Of a stretch of DNA of 64,000 nucleotides, positions 27,932-36,128 are shown one piece after another (the stretch's first letter is position 1; every line of letters begins with the position of its first letter). A program made the translations under genes and the position numbers. Under the pieces are notes generated by a model. It made no database searches. It saw nothing but the letters and a program-made list of their open reading frames with translations, and was not told where the DNA came from. Source of the DNA: Gemmataceae bacterium (GTDB taxonomy: Bacteria; Planctomycetota; Planctomycetia; Gemmatales; Gemmataceae); the NCBI GenBank assembly GCA_022616435.1, contig JAKEET010000050.1, positions 1 through 64,000 on the forward strand, read 5' to 3'.

Positions 27932-29074
27932 ATGCCGCTCAAACAACGCTTGCTCACCCCAGGGCCGACGCCCGTCCCTGAGGAAACCCTGCTGGAGCTC
28001 GCCAAACCGGTGTTCTTCCACCGTACCGCGGAGTTCCGCCAGCTGCTCGGCGAGGTGCTGCGGGATTTGCAGACGATCTTCTGCACGAAGAACCAGATCA
28101 TCCCGCTGACCAGCTCCGGCACCGGGGCGCTCGAAGCGGCGCTCGTCAACAGCGTGCCCGCCGGCAAGAAAGTCATCTGCTTGATCGCCGGCCGGTTCGG
28201 CGAACGCTGGAAGAACATCGCCAAGGCCTACGGCATCGAAGCGGTCGTGGTCAGCGTGCCGTACGGCCAAGCCGTACAGCCGGAGCAATTGCAGAAGGCC
28301 CTCGCCGATCATCCCGACGCCCTCGCGGTGTGCGCGACCTTGAGCGAAACGTCGACCGGCATCGGCCACGACATCGCCGCGTTCGGCCGGTTGGCGGCGG
28401 CGACGCCGGCGATCCTGATCGTCGACGCGGTCAGCGGCCTGGGCGCGCTGGAATGCCGCACCGATGACTGGCACATCGACATCTGCTGCACGGGTTCGCA
28501 AAAGGCCCTGATGTTGCCGCCGGGACTGGCGTTCCTGTCGGTCAGCGCCAAGGCATGGCAAGCGATCGAGCGGCATCCGGCGCCGCCGAGCTTTTACTTC
28601 GACCTCAAGAAGGCCCGCAAGAGCCTGGAGAACAACGACACGCCGTACACGCCCGCGCACACGCTGATCCGCGGCCTGAGAGTCAGCCTGAAGAAGATCT
28701 TGGCCGAGGGAATCGAGAACGTCTGGAAACGGCAAGCGAAGTACGCCCAGGCGGCGCGGGCCGGCTTTCAGGCGCTGGGGCTGGAGCTGTTTCCCGCGCA
28801 GCCGAACAACGCGCTCACCGTCGTCAAGGCCCCGCCCGGCATCGACAGCACCGTCGTGCTCACCAGGCTCGAACAGCAGTACGGCCTCAAGCTCGCCAAC
28901 GGCCAGGACACGCTCAAGGGCAAGATCATCCGGCTGGCCCACATGGGGTACATCGACCAGTTCGACATCCTGGCGGCGATCGCGGGAGTCGAGCTGGTGC
29001 TGCACGCGATGGGCCATCCGGTCGAGGTGGGCAAGGGCGTGGCGGCGGCGCAAAGGGTGTTTGCGACATCATGA
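27932..29074 (+). CDS. Class V (alanine-glyoxylate/serine-pyruvate type) aminotransferase
   Basis: A 380-residue PLP enzyme. The N-terminal LTPGPTPVPEE motif, Asp165 in ILIVDAVSGLG and the Schiff-base Lys191 in CTGSQKAL place it in the alanine-glyoxylate/serine-glyoxylate/phosphoserine aminotransferase group. Its position before serA, separated only by a toxin-antitoxin-like pair, suggests that it transaminates 3-phosphohydroxypyruvate or a related keto acid in serine synthesis. The exact substrate cannot be read from sequence. It lacks the features I would expect of classical SerC. Confidence 0.88.
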   Translation: MPLKQRLLTPGPTPVPEETLLELAKPVFFHRTAEFRQLLGEVLRDLQTIFCTKNQIIPLTSSGTGALEAALVNSVPAGKKVICLIAGRFGERWKNIAKAYGIEAVVVSVPYGQAVQPEQLQKALADHPDALAVCATLSETSTGIGHDIAAFGRLAAATPAILIVDAVSGLGALECRTDDWHIDICCTGSQKALMLPPGLAFLSVSAKAWQAIERHPAPPSFYFDLKKARKSLENNDTPYTPAHTLIRGLRVSLKKILAEGIENVWKRQAKYAQAARAGFQALGLELFPAQPNNALTVVKAPPGIDSTVVLTRLEQQYGLKLANGQDTLKGKIIRLAHMGYIDQFDILAAIAGVELVLHAMGHPVEVGKGVAAAQRVFATS

Positions 29075-29147
29075 TCGGTGTGACGAATTGCCGTTTCGAA
29101 GCCGCAATGTAGGTGGCATAATTTGGAGCAGCGAGAGGAGGGCCATC

Positions 29148-29420
29148 ATGAGCACCGTAACGGTCAGTGAACAGGCGGTGAGCGACTTGGCATCCCTGAC
29201 GGAAGCCACGGAAATTCGCGACAGTACTGGGAAACTGATCGGCGTCTTTCGACCGGCCACGGAGATTGAACGACGTTGCAACCAGAGCGGATTGCACACG
29301 ACGCTGGAAGTGTTTCAGCACATGCGAGCACTCACCAACGATCCCGAGCGACTGGCTGATCTCGATCGGCACATCGGAGAAATCAAGCGACGGGACCAGG
29401 ATCCATGCCCTACGCATTAG
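29148..29420 (+). CDS. Putative antitoxin
   Basis: A 90-residue protein beginning MSTVTVSEQAVSDLASLTEA, with TEIRDSTGKLIGVFRP, a pattern seen in small planctomycete antitoxin-like proteins that carry an AbrB/Phd-like N-terminal strand pair, and a charged helical C-terminus. A strong GAGGAGGG precedes the ATG. It overlaps the following ParE-like gene by 16 bases. Antitoxin role is inferred from size, overlap and partner. Confidence 0.7.
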   Translation: MSTVTVSEQAVSDLASLTEATEIRDSTGKLIGVFRPATEIERRCNQSGLHTTLEVFQHMRALTNDPERLADLDRHIGEIKRRDQDPCPTH

Positions 29421-29698
29421 CCTGGACCACTCAGGCTCGGGACAAATCCGCGAAGATGTGGCTTGATCTTTGGCTGAGCGACCCGGCCACGGCCCGTCGA
29501 TTCAGCAGCGCGTTGAATTGGCTTGACCAGGAATTGCGGGCTGCGCCCCAACAAGGGCAACGGCGTGGAACGGGCTTTGTCATGCTCCGCGATCCTGTCG
29601 AGGTTGTATACAGCTTTTCGCAGGTAAGTTATTCGGTTACGATTACCGACGTAGACCTCATCGCTCCGAGCGCGACGATCAATCCCCCCATCCCCTAG
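29405..29698 (+). CDS. ParE/RelE-like toxin
   Basis: A 97-residue protein with the ParE/RelE plan: an N-terminal strand, two helices (AKMWLDLWLSD, then ATARRFSSALNWLDQEL), a turn rich in Gln and Gly, and C-terminal strands (RDPVEVVYSF...YSVTITDVDLI). It resembles planctomycete plasmid-stabilisation-type toxins. It begins inside the antitoxin gene and ends 20 bases before serA, on the same strand, so the pair sits inside the aminotransferase-serA gene set. Toxin activity is inferred. Confidence 0.7.
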   Translation: MPYALAWTTQARDKSAKMWLDLWLSDPATARRFSSALNWLDQELRAAPQQGQRRGTGFVMLRDPVEVVYSFSQVSYSVTITDVDLIAPSATINPPIP

Positions 29699-29718
29699 TT
29701 GGTGGAGCCCCAGCAGCT

Positions 29719-31338
29719 ATGCCACGCGTCTTCATCAGCGACACACTCGAGACCGGCGGGCTCGACCTCATCACGCAGGCGGGGCTCGAGCTCGACAACC
29801 GCCCCGGCCTCAAGGGCGACGAGCTCAAGCAAGCCCTGCAAGCTGCCGACGGGATGGTCGTGCGCAGCGGCACCAAGGTCACCGCCGAGCTGCTCGACCA
29901 GCCGGGCAAGCTGCGGGCCATCGTCCGGGCCGGCGTCGGTGTGGACAATATCGACGTCGCCGCCGCCACCCGCAAGGGCATCGTCGTCATGAACACGCCC
30001 GGCGGCAACACCGTCAGCACCGCCGAGCAGACCGTCACCTTGCTCATGGCCCTGGCCCGGCACACACCTGCCGCCGACGCCACCGTGCGGCAGGGCAAGT
30101 GGGATCGCTCGAAATTCATCGGCACCCAGCTCGCCGGCAAGACGCTCGGCGTCGTCGGCCTGGGCCGTATCGGCCGGGAGGTCGCCCGCCGCGCCGCCGG
30201 GCTCGACATGAAGGTGATCGGCTACGATCCGTTTCTGGCGCCGGACCGGGCCGCCCAGCTCGGCATCGAAGCGGCGGCCGATCTCGACAGCCTGCTGCCG
30301 CGCGTCGACTTCCTGACGGTGCACACGCCGCTGACCGCCGAGACCACGAACCTCATCGGCGCTCGCGAATTGGGCATGATGAAAAAGGGAAGCCGGGTCA
30401 TCAACTGCGCCCGCGGCGGCATCATCAACGAAGAGGCGCTGGCCCAGGCGCTGCAGTCGGGACACTTGGCCGGCGCCGCGCTGGATGTGTTCGTGCAAGA
30501 GCCGCCGCCCGCCGAGCATCCGCTGGTCAAGCTGCCCAACGTCGTCGTGACGCCGCACCTGGGCGCGTCCACCGTCGAGGCCCAGGAATCGGTCGCGCTC
30601 GAGGCGGCGCAGTTGCTCGTCGATTTTCTCACGAAGGGCATCATCGGCTTCGCCGTGAACATGGCCCCGGTCGATCGCACCGAGTTGCACGAGCTGCGGC
30701 TGTATGTCGATCTGGCCCATCGGCTCGGCCTGTTGCACGCCCAGATGTGCCAGGGGACGATCCAGCGCGCCGAGCTGACGTTTCGCGGCGAAGTCGCCCG
30801 CCGCAGCACCAAGCTGATCACCGCCGCGTTTGCTGCCGGCCTGCTGGAGTTTCGTCTGGCCCAGGACGTCAACATCGTCAACGCGGAGCTGTTGGCGCGC
30901 GAGCGCGGCATCGAGATCGTCGAGCAGTCGAACCCCAAGAAGGGCGACTTCAGCACGCTCATCAAGGCCGAGGTGGTCACGGACAAGAAGACCTACACCG
31001 CCGCCGGCACCATGTTCGGCAACCAGTTCCTGCGGCTGGTTCAACTGGGACCGCACCACCTCGAAGCCTACATGGACGGCATCCTCTTGATCTTCACGCA
31101 CCGCGACGTGCCCGGCCTGATCGGCTTCATCGGCACGATTTTCGGCAAGCACCACATCAACATCGCCCAGATGAACGTCGGCCGGCAGGTTCCGGGCGGC
31201 GACGCCATGGGCGTCTTGAATCTGGACAGCATGCCGGGCGAGGAAGCGCTGAAAGAGGTCCGTCAGAATCCGCAGATCAGCAGCTTGAGCGTCGTCAAGC
31301 TGCCCGCGGCGGGCGCGATGCCGAAGTGGTTTGGCTAG
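29719..31338 (+). CDS. serA: D-3-phosphoglycerate dehydrogenase
   Basis: A 539-residue enzyme for the first step of serine synthesis. The substrate-binding part and NAD Rossmann fold (VVGLGRIGREVARR, 145-158), the catalytic Arg region ARGGIINEEAL and the catalytic His in TPHLGASTVEAQE are intact. The intervening domain and C-terminal ACT domain (HRDVPGLIGFIGTIFG near residue 455) give the long, ACT-regulated type, so serine feedback is likely. It follows the ParE-like gene by 20 bases and shares direction with the aminotransferase at 27932. Identity is secure. Confidence 0.96.
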   Translation: MPRVFISDTLETGGLDLITQAGLELDNRPGLKGDELKQALQAADGMVVRSGTKVTAELLDQPGKLRAIVRAGVGVDNIDVAAATRKGIVVMNTPGGNTVSTAEQTVTLLMALARHTPAADATVRQGKWDRSKFIGTQLAGKTLGVVGLGRIGREVARRAAGLDMKVIGYDPFLAPDRAAQLGIEAAADLDSLLPRVDFLTVHTPLTAETTNLIGARELGMMKKGSRVINCARGGIINEEALAQALQSGHLAGAALDVFVQEPPPAEHPLVKLPNVVVTPHLGASTVEAQESVALEAAQLLVDFLTKGIIGFAVNMAPVDRTELHELRLYVDLAHRLGLLHAQMCQGTIQRAELTFRGEVARRSTKLITAAFAAGLLEFRLAQDVNIVNAELLARERGIEIVEQSNPKKGDFSTLIKAEVVTDKKTYTAAGTMFGNQFLRLVQLGPHHLEAYMDGILLIFTHRDVPGLIGFIGTIFGKHHINIAQMNVGRQVPGGDAMGVLNLDSMPGEEALKEVRQNPQISSLSVVKLPAAGAMPKWFG

Positions 31339-31344
31339 TCTCAC

Positions 31345-31518
31345 TCACGTCTTCTTGGCATTCGGATTGGCCGGCGGGGTTCGCGAGCTCGACGGCGGCA
31401 CGTCGGGCGCCTTCAGCTCGGGGTTCGGCGGGTCCTTCGGTTGGCTGTTGCAACCAAGGGAACCCATCGCGCCGAGCAGCGTCGCCAGGCAGAGGAACGC
31501 AACGGCCGCGGTTCGCAT
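31345..31518 (-). CDS. Small lipoprotein
   Basis: A 57-residue protein with a signal peptide ending in a lipobox (MGSLGC), lipidated on Cys23, followed by a Pro-rich mature tail (DPPNPELKAPDVPPSSS). It begins five bases after the stop codon of the DUF1559 gene on the same strand. Small lipoproteins of this kind often follow DUF1559 genes in planctomycetes, so the two may work together at the cell surface. It is too short to classify further. Confidence 0.82.
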   Translation of the reverse strand: MRTAAVAFLCLATLLGAMGSLGCNSQPKDPPNPELKAPDVPPSSSRTPPANPNAKKT

Positions 31519-31523
31519 GGCGG

Positions 31524-32534
31524 TTATTGCTCCGGTCCGGTGACCTCGCCGCCGTTGCGGGAAGCCAGCGCTTCCAGCAAGGTCAGGTTGGTGATCCCGT
31601 TGTAATTGCCGACGATCGTTTGGCCCGCCGAGTAAGTAATGAAGCGAACGCTGCCGTCGGCGAACAGCCAGTTGCCGCCGTTGGTGTGCAGGCTCCAGAA
31701 ATGATAGCGATGGATGTTCTGCGGATCGTTCAAGCTGCCGGGGCGGTAGAACTCGCGCGGACCGTTCGGCGCGCCGTTGGTGACTTCGCGGACGCCGAGC
31801 ACCACGTCGGTTGTCCCGAAGTACGGCGAATCCCCCGACCCCGCCCACATCCAGCCGTAGCGCAGATCGTTCGACGGCGGCCGCTCGCCGACCAGGAGCG
31901 TATTGCTGGTGCCGTCGCCGATGTGCGGAATGCGGACCGACGCGTTGACGTAGAGGATGCCGTCCTGGCCGCCGTCCTCGCGAAACTGATCGCGGCCGTT
32001 CACCCCCATGTACGAAGTCAGGGCCGCGAGATTGCCGCCGAAGTTGCAGACCAGGTCCCCCTCCGCGCGGGCGTCGGATGGGCAGCGCATGATCCGGGCC
32101 GTCAGCCCGTTGACGGTGGCGCCGTTGGGCTGGTATTGCCACCAGGGCCAGAGCTTGCGGTTGAACGTCTTGTGAATGTTGTCCAGCTCCATGTAGGGCG
32201 CGATGTGGTAGGTCCAGCTCAGGTACGGGCCGTCGTTGGGATATCCCGTGGCCGGATCGACGCCGCCGGGCGGGGCGTCGCGCAGATACGGCGTGTCCCA
32301 GAACTGGCCGATCTGGTGGGCCGACGGGAACCGGCGGATGGCGTCGTGATGGGCGTGCAGGGCCAGGCCTTGTTGCTTGAGGCTGTTCTGGCATTGGGTT
32401 CGGGCGGCGGCCTCGCGGACCTTCTGGACCGCGGGCACCAGCAGCGCAATCAAAATCGCGATGATGGCGATGACCACGAGCAATTCGATCAGCGTGAAGC
32501 CGCGCGGCCAGTTTTGGCGATGGCGTCCGAGCAT
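31524..32534 (-). CDS. DUF1559 pseudopilin-like protein
   Basis: A 336-residue DUF1559 protein with a canonical pseudopilin signal ([20 protein letters not shown]; Gly at -1, Glu at +5), the conserved [15 protein letters not shown] helix, and C-terminal [11 protein letters not shown]. Start 32534 puts 11 residues before the processing site. It is followed by a small lipoprotein gene. Compared with the protein encoded at 800 it shares only the family frame, so the two are not a recent duplication. Confidence 0.92.
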   Translation of the reverse strand: MLGRHRQNWPRGFTLIELLVVIAIIAILIALLVPAVQKVREAAARTQCQNSLKQQGLALHAHHDAIRRFPSAHQIGQFWDTPYLRDAPPGGVDPATGYPNDGPYLSWTYHIAPYMELDNIHKTFNRKLWPWWQYQPNGATVNGLTARIMRCPSDARAEGDLVCNFGGNLAALTSYMGVNGRDQFREDGGQDGILYVNASVRIPHIGDGTSNTLLVGERPPSNDLRYGWMWAGSGDSPYFGTTDVVLGVREVTNGAPNGPREFYRPGSLNDPQNIHRYHFWSLHTNGGNWLFADGSVRFITYSAGQTIVGNYNGITNLTLLEALASRNGGEVTGPEQ

Positions 32535-32621
32535 GAGACGACCCCTTCGTATCGGGGACCATGAATGAGAACGTCGAGAGATGGAAGGCACGTCAAGTAT
32601 GGATTTGCGCTTGCCCGCCTG

Positions 32622-33281
32622 TCAAGCAGAAAAGCGGCGTTTGACCGCGGCCAGGATCTCCGCCCGGCCCGCCATGGCGCCCATGCCGACGTCCGCACAG
32701 GCCAGCGCCTTGACCACCGGCGGCACGATCGTGAGGTTGCCGGTGTTCGCGTTGATCCATTCGGCGAGAGCGATGCCATTGGCGACGGCCGGCGCGGTCA
32801 GCCCGGAGAGGTCGCCGGCAATCTGGGCCAGATGGCGGGCGGTGGCTGGGTGCTCCCACATGAGCGTGTTCATGGCCGGCGCCAGCACCACGGGCCGCGA
32901 CCGGTCCCAGGCGCGGTACACGCAAGTCAAGCAGTTGTCGCAAATCCCGAGGGCCAGCTTCGCCAGCGTGTTGGCGTCCAGGGGAGCGATCACCAGCACG
33001 TCGGCCCAGCGGCGCAGCTCGATGTGCAGCACCGGATCGTCGCGCTGGTAACGCGGGCCGGGCCACTCGTCCTCATCGAGCACCACCACCTCGGAATTGC
33101 GCACGCCCCGATCGCCCACGCTTGGATCGCGCGGCGCCAGCCGGGCCGGTTCGAAGAAGTACAGCGACGCCCGGGTGGCCGCGACTTTGACGTGATGGCC
33201 GGCGCCGCGCAGCTCGTCGAAAAGCTCCGGGGTGTAGATGGCGGCGACGGACCCCGTCACGCCGAGGAGGATGTTGGACAT
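32622..33281 (-). CDS. coaC: Phosphopantothenoylcysteine decarboxylase (flavoprotein)
   Basis: A 219-residue FMN-dependent decarboxylase of coenzyme A synthesis. It has the N-terminal ILLGVTGSVAAIYT phosphate-binding loop, ADVLVIAPLDANTLAKLA with the flavin-site Asn, and the substrate-site APAMNTLMWEHP. It is a single-domain CoaC rather than the CoaBC fusion. It overlaps the upstream coaB gene by 25 bases, so the pair is translationally coupled. Confidence 0.9.
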   Translation of the reverse strand: MSNILLGVTGSVAAIYTPELFDELRGAGHHVKVAATRASLYFFEPARLAPRDPSVGDRGVRNSEVVVLDEDEWPGPRYQRDDPVLHIELRRWADVLVIAPLDANTLAKLALGICDNCLTCVYRAWDRSRPVVLAPAMNTLMWEHPATARHLAQIAGDLSGLTAPAVANGIALAEWINANTGNLTIVPPVVKALACADVGMGAMAGRAEILAAVKRRFSA

Positions 33282-34003
33282 GGATGGCGCCATTCCAGCG
33301 TTTCGAGCAGCCGCGCCGCCAGATCGGCGCGGCTGACCTTATGATAGCCGTCCGCGAACGGTCCCAGGAAGGCCCATTCGGCGGCGCCTTCCAGCGTGTT
33401 GGCCACCATCCAGTCGGCCTGCGACTGCCGGCGCGACCTTTCGGCCACGTCGAGCAGCTCTTTCTCATTCAGGCCGACCTCGAGCTTGAACTTCACCAGT
33501 TGCCCGCCGAATCCCCATTCGCCGCGGATGCGATCGACCAGCTTGGGCGCCCGGACCAGCCGCAGCCACAATTCCGGCTCGTCGCTCTTGATTTTGCCCG
33601 CGGTGCGATCGACGAGGGCCGGCGGACCATCGACCCCGTGCCACACGCTGGCCTCCGCATCGAACCGCGTGCCCGGCGCCAGGGCGTAGGCGCCCGCTCC
33701 CAAGTAGTCGCTGACCGCGGCGGCATGGATGATCGCGTCGAATCGGCCGGTCGGAATGAGCGAGGCCATCAGGGCCTGCAAGTCCTCGAACGTGCGGTAC
33801 GCGGTGAGCGCGCCGCGTTCGCGCCAGTCCGCGCGTGTCGCATCCACGGTTTCCGGATGAGAAGTGAGCAACGTGACCTGATGGCCGCGCTCGCAGCCGC
33901 ACAGCGCGATGCCGGCCCCGGTGCGGCCGGTGAAGATATTGGTGAGGCAGCGCACCCGGTCGATCAAGACCTGCGTGTTGCCGGCGGTTACTAGTAGGTT
34001 CAT
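33257..34003 (-). CDS. coaB: Phosphopantothenoylcysteine synthetase
   Basis: A 248-residue protein matching the synthetase half of Dfp: VTAGNTQVLIDRVRCLTN at the N-terminus (where GGTxExIDxVRxITN is usual), the HAAAVSDYLG block and the KIKSDEP lysine motif followed by AWLRLVRAPKLVD-type sequence (here LWLRLVRAPKLVD). It joins cysteine to 4-phosphopantothenate. The gene precedes coaC, the reverse of the domain order in the fused enzyme. ATG 34003 is used; an upstream TTG gives four more residues. It lies 8 bases after the frameshifted DUF3500 gene. Confidence 0.88.
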   Translation of the reverse strand: MNLLVTAGNTQVLIDRVRCLTNIFTGRTGAGIALCGCERGHQVTLLTSHPETVDATRADWRERGALTAYRTFEDLQALMASLIPTGRFDAIIHAAAVSDYLGAGAYALAPGTRFDAEASVWHGVDGPPALVDRTAGKIKSDEPELWLRLVRAPKLVDRIRGEWGFGGQLVKFKLEVGLNEKELLDVAERSRRQSQADWMVANTLEGAAEWAFLGPFADGYHKVSRADLAARLLETLEWRHPCPTSSSA

Positions 34004-34011
34004 TGTCGACG

Positions 34012-35081
34012 TCAACGCTTGGTCAACTCCGCGCCGTAATCGTTGCTCGGATCGCGAATGATGGTGTGAATGTGGTTCGTGCTCCCCTGCGGAGCGTATT
34101 CGATGAGCAGCGTCGGGCCCTGGACGCGGAAGTACGCGGCGCTGCCGTTGGCGGTTGGCCCGTACCAGGCGAAGTGGGTGTCGTCGAGCTTCGTCTTGAT
34201 CGCGGCCATGCGGCTGCGGCGGCGTCGGGCGGCAGGATGTTGACCCAGGCCGCGATCAACTCCACGAGCACGGCGCGCTGCGCTTCATTCAGCGCAGAGC
34301 CCTTGAGCCCTTCCGGCGGAATGGCCTTGCCGTCCTTGCCGGGACCGAGCACGAGGTTCTTGGGCTTGGCGCCGAGGACGGCCTGCTTCCGCTGCTGGGC
34401 GTCGAGCATGTTGACCAGCTTGAAGGCCAGGTCGTTCTCCGGTCCCAGGGGCCGCACCGTCTTGCCGGCCCTCGTGAACGCATCCGGTTGCGTGCCGGTG
34501 AGGGTCGGCGTCAGCACGGCGTTCTTGCCGACCATGGTGACGTTGATCCCGAGGTGATGGCCGCCGAATTGCACCATCCACGGCTCAGTCGGCGACGGCT
34601 TGCCGAACAGGGCGATGAAGAAGTGCTCGGTCCCGAACCGCATCTTGTTGTCCTTGCCTTTGACGAGCTGGTCGTCGGCATTCATGATGTCGATGGCTTT
34701 CTGGTAGCCCTGCTTGCTGAGGACGGCCGCGAGGACGTCGAGGGCCGCGGCGCGTTGCGGCTTGGTGAGTTCGCCGAGCGGCAAGCCATTGCGAGGCACC
34801 ATCGTCACCGGCAAGTTGGACCACGACGGCTTCTTGGCGCTGCCGAACTCATACAGCACCTTGTCACGCTGCTTGGCGTCGAGCATGTCGAGGAATGCAT
34901 TCGCCTTGGCCACGGCAATCGTCGTGGTCTTGTCGCCGCCGGTGGCCAGGCCGGCCGTGTCGCGCGAAGCGTACACCGCGAAGCCAAGGATCAGGACGCT
35001 CACCAGTGCGGCCGGCAGTCGCGCTATTCGCTTGCGTCCCGCTTCCGCGTGTGGCATCTCGGGGAATGGGAGTTCGCTCAT
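34012..35081 (-). pseudogene. DUF3500 family gene with a frameshift near the 3' end
   Basis: The first 290 residues read as a membrane-anchored DUF3500 protein (one helix, AALVSVLILGFAVYA, near residues 22-36, then MLDAKQRDK, HHLGINVTMV and LLEL-type helices). At about 34211 the frame breaks: the main frame runs into Arg/Ser/Thr-rich nonsense, while the family's proper C-terminus (KTKLDDTHFAWYGP, QGPTLLIEYAPQG, IHTIIRDPSNDYGAEL) continues in another frame to 34012. Adding one C in the GCCGC at the break would restore ARMAAIK, so a single-base loss is the simplest cause. It may be a real inactivation or a sequence error. GGAGGG precedes the ATG at 35081. Confidence 0.82.
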
Positions 35082-35582
35082 GGTGCGGCCCTCCGGTTGC
35101 ATGTCGTTTCTCGTTGTACCAATTGAACATCGAGTTGCGTCATCGGTCCAACCCGGATTGTAGCCCGTCGTGGATGGGCGTCAACTTTCGGTGGAGGATG
35201 GTCCTCGATAGAACTGAACTGTGACAGGCACACTGCCGCCGAAGCGCAACGAGTTTACGGCGTACGGACGTTGCGGCCGAAACGCGCGGTCGGCAACGAA
35301 TGTGAATCCGTGTACATCGATCGACGCCCCCGGTGTTTTATGGAAAGATTTGGGCGAGTCATTCATTACTTCTCGGTGACCCGCGCCGTGCCCGCCGACC
35401 AGTGCTGCCCACCTGCTTTCCAGCGCGACCGCTCGGCGATTTCGACATCCGTGTTATCCGTGCAATCCGTGGTGAGAATTTTCGGCTTGGCGTTCGGACG
35501 AGGCCGAGCAAGACACGAAAGCGGCTTTGCCGTTGCACGCCCGCGCCCCGCCTCCTATGATTGGCAGTACGGCGCAGGAGCA
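35082..35582. other. 501-base divergent intergenic region
   Basis: Separates the DUF3500 gene from the Clp-N gene. It holds a 41-bp dispersed repeat at 35438-35478 and otherwise no recognisable element. Short open frames here have no protein-like character. Confidence 0.5.
35438..35478 (+). repeat. Dispersed 41-bp repeat (ATCCGTG family), copy 1
   Basis: Built of repeated ATCCGTG steps (ACATCCGTGTTATCCGTG, then CAATCCGTGGTGAG). It matches 45392-45432 at 40 of 41 bases. Both copies are intergenic and in the same orientation. Confidence 0.9.
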
Positions 35583-36125
35583 ATGACGACCGACATGGCG
35601 GCTTCGGAACCACCTCGCGACGACATCTTTCATCCCGGCGGTCAGCTCCACCCGGGGCGCCTCAGTGAATCGACCACGCGCGTGCTAAACGAAGCGCTCC
35701 GGCTGGCCCGCGAGACGCGCTGGGACAGCGTCCGCAGCCCGCACATCTTCATGGGCCTCCTGGCGTCGCCCGATCCCACCGTGCGTTCCTGGGGCGACCG
35801 GCTCAACGCCGATCTGGGCAAGCTGCTCGGCCAGTTTCAGGAGCTGTTCCACCAGGAAGAGGGAGAGCGCGAGGCCCTGCTCGTCCTGAACCGCGAGTTC
35901 CTGTCGGACAACGTGATCCGTCTCTTGCGCGAAGCCTGGCAGCGCGCCCGCGATCATCACCGGACCACGGTCACGCCCATGGACCTGCTCATCACCCTGC
36001 TCACCGCCTCCAACAGCATCGTCGCCGAGTGCTTCGAACGCATCGGCGTCACGGCCGCCAAGCTCACGGAGCTGGCCGTGATCGCCGAGCAACAAGCCGG
36101 CGGCGGCGGGCCGTTGCGGTCGTGA
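35583..36125 (+). CDS. Clp N-terminal domain protein
   Basis: A 180-residue protein carrying a double Clp-N repeat: LSESTTRVLNEALRLARETR with SVRSPHIFMGLLAS, then NVIRLLREAWQRARDHH with TVTPMDLLITLLTA. In ClpA/B/C these repeats bind substrates or adaptors, but no ATPase follows. It is probably an adaptor or regulator for a Clp protease, or a decoy. An AGGAG lies very close to the ATG at 35583; an ATG 12 bases later is an alternative start. Confidence 0.82.
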   Translation: MTTDMAASEPPRDDIFHPGGQLHPGRLSESTTRVLNEALRLARETRWDSVRSPHIFMGLLASPDPTVRSWGDRLNADLGKLLGQFQELFHQEEGEREALLVLNREFLSDNVIRLLREAWQRARDHHRTTVTPMDLLITLLTASNSIVAECFERIGVTAAKLTELAVIAEQQAGGGGPLRS

Positions 36126-36128
36126 GCT

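Noticed and set aside
35181..35366. 61-codon minus-strand frame
   Set aside because: No ribosome binding site, no family, and it lies in repeat-bearing intergenic DNA.
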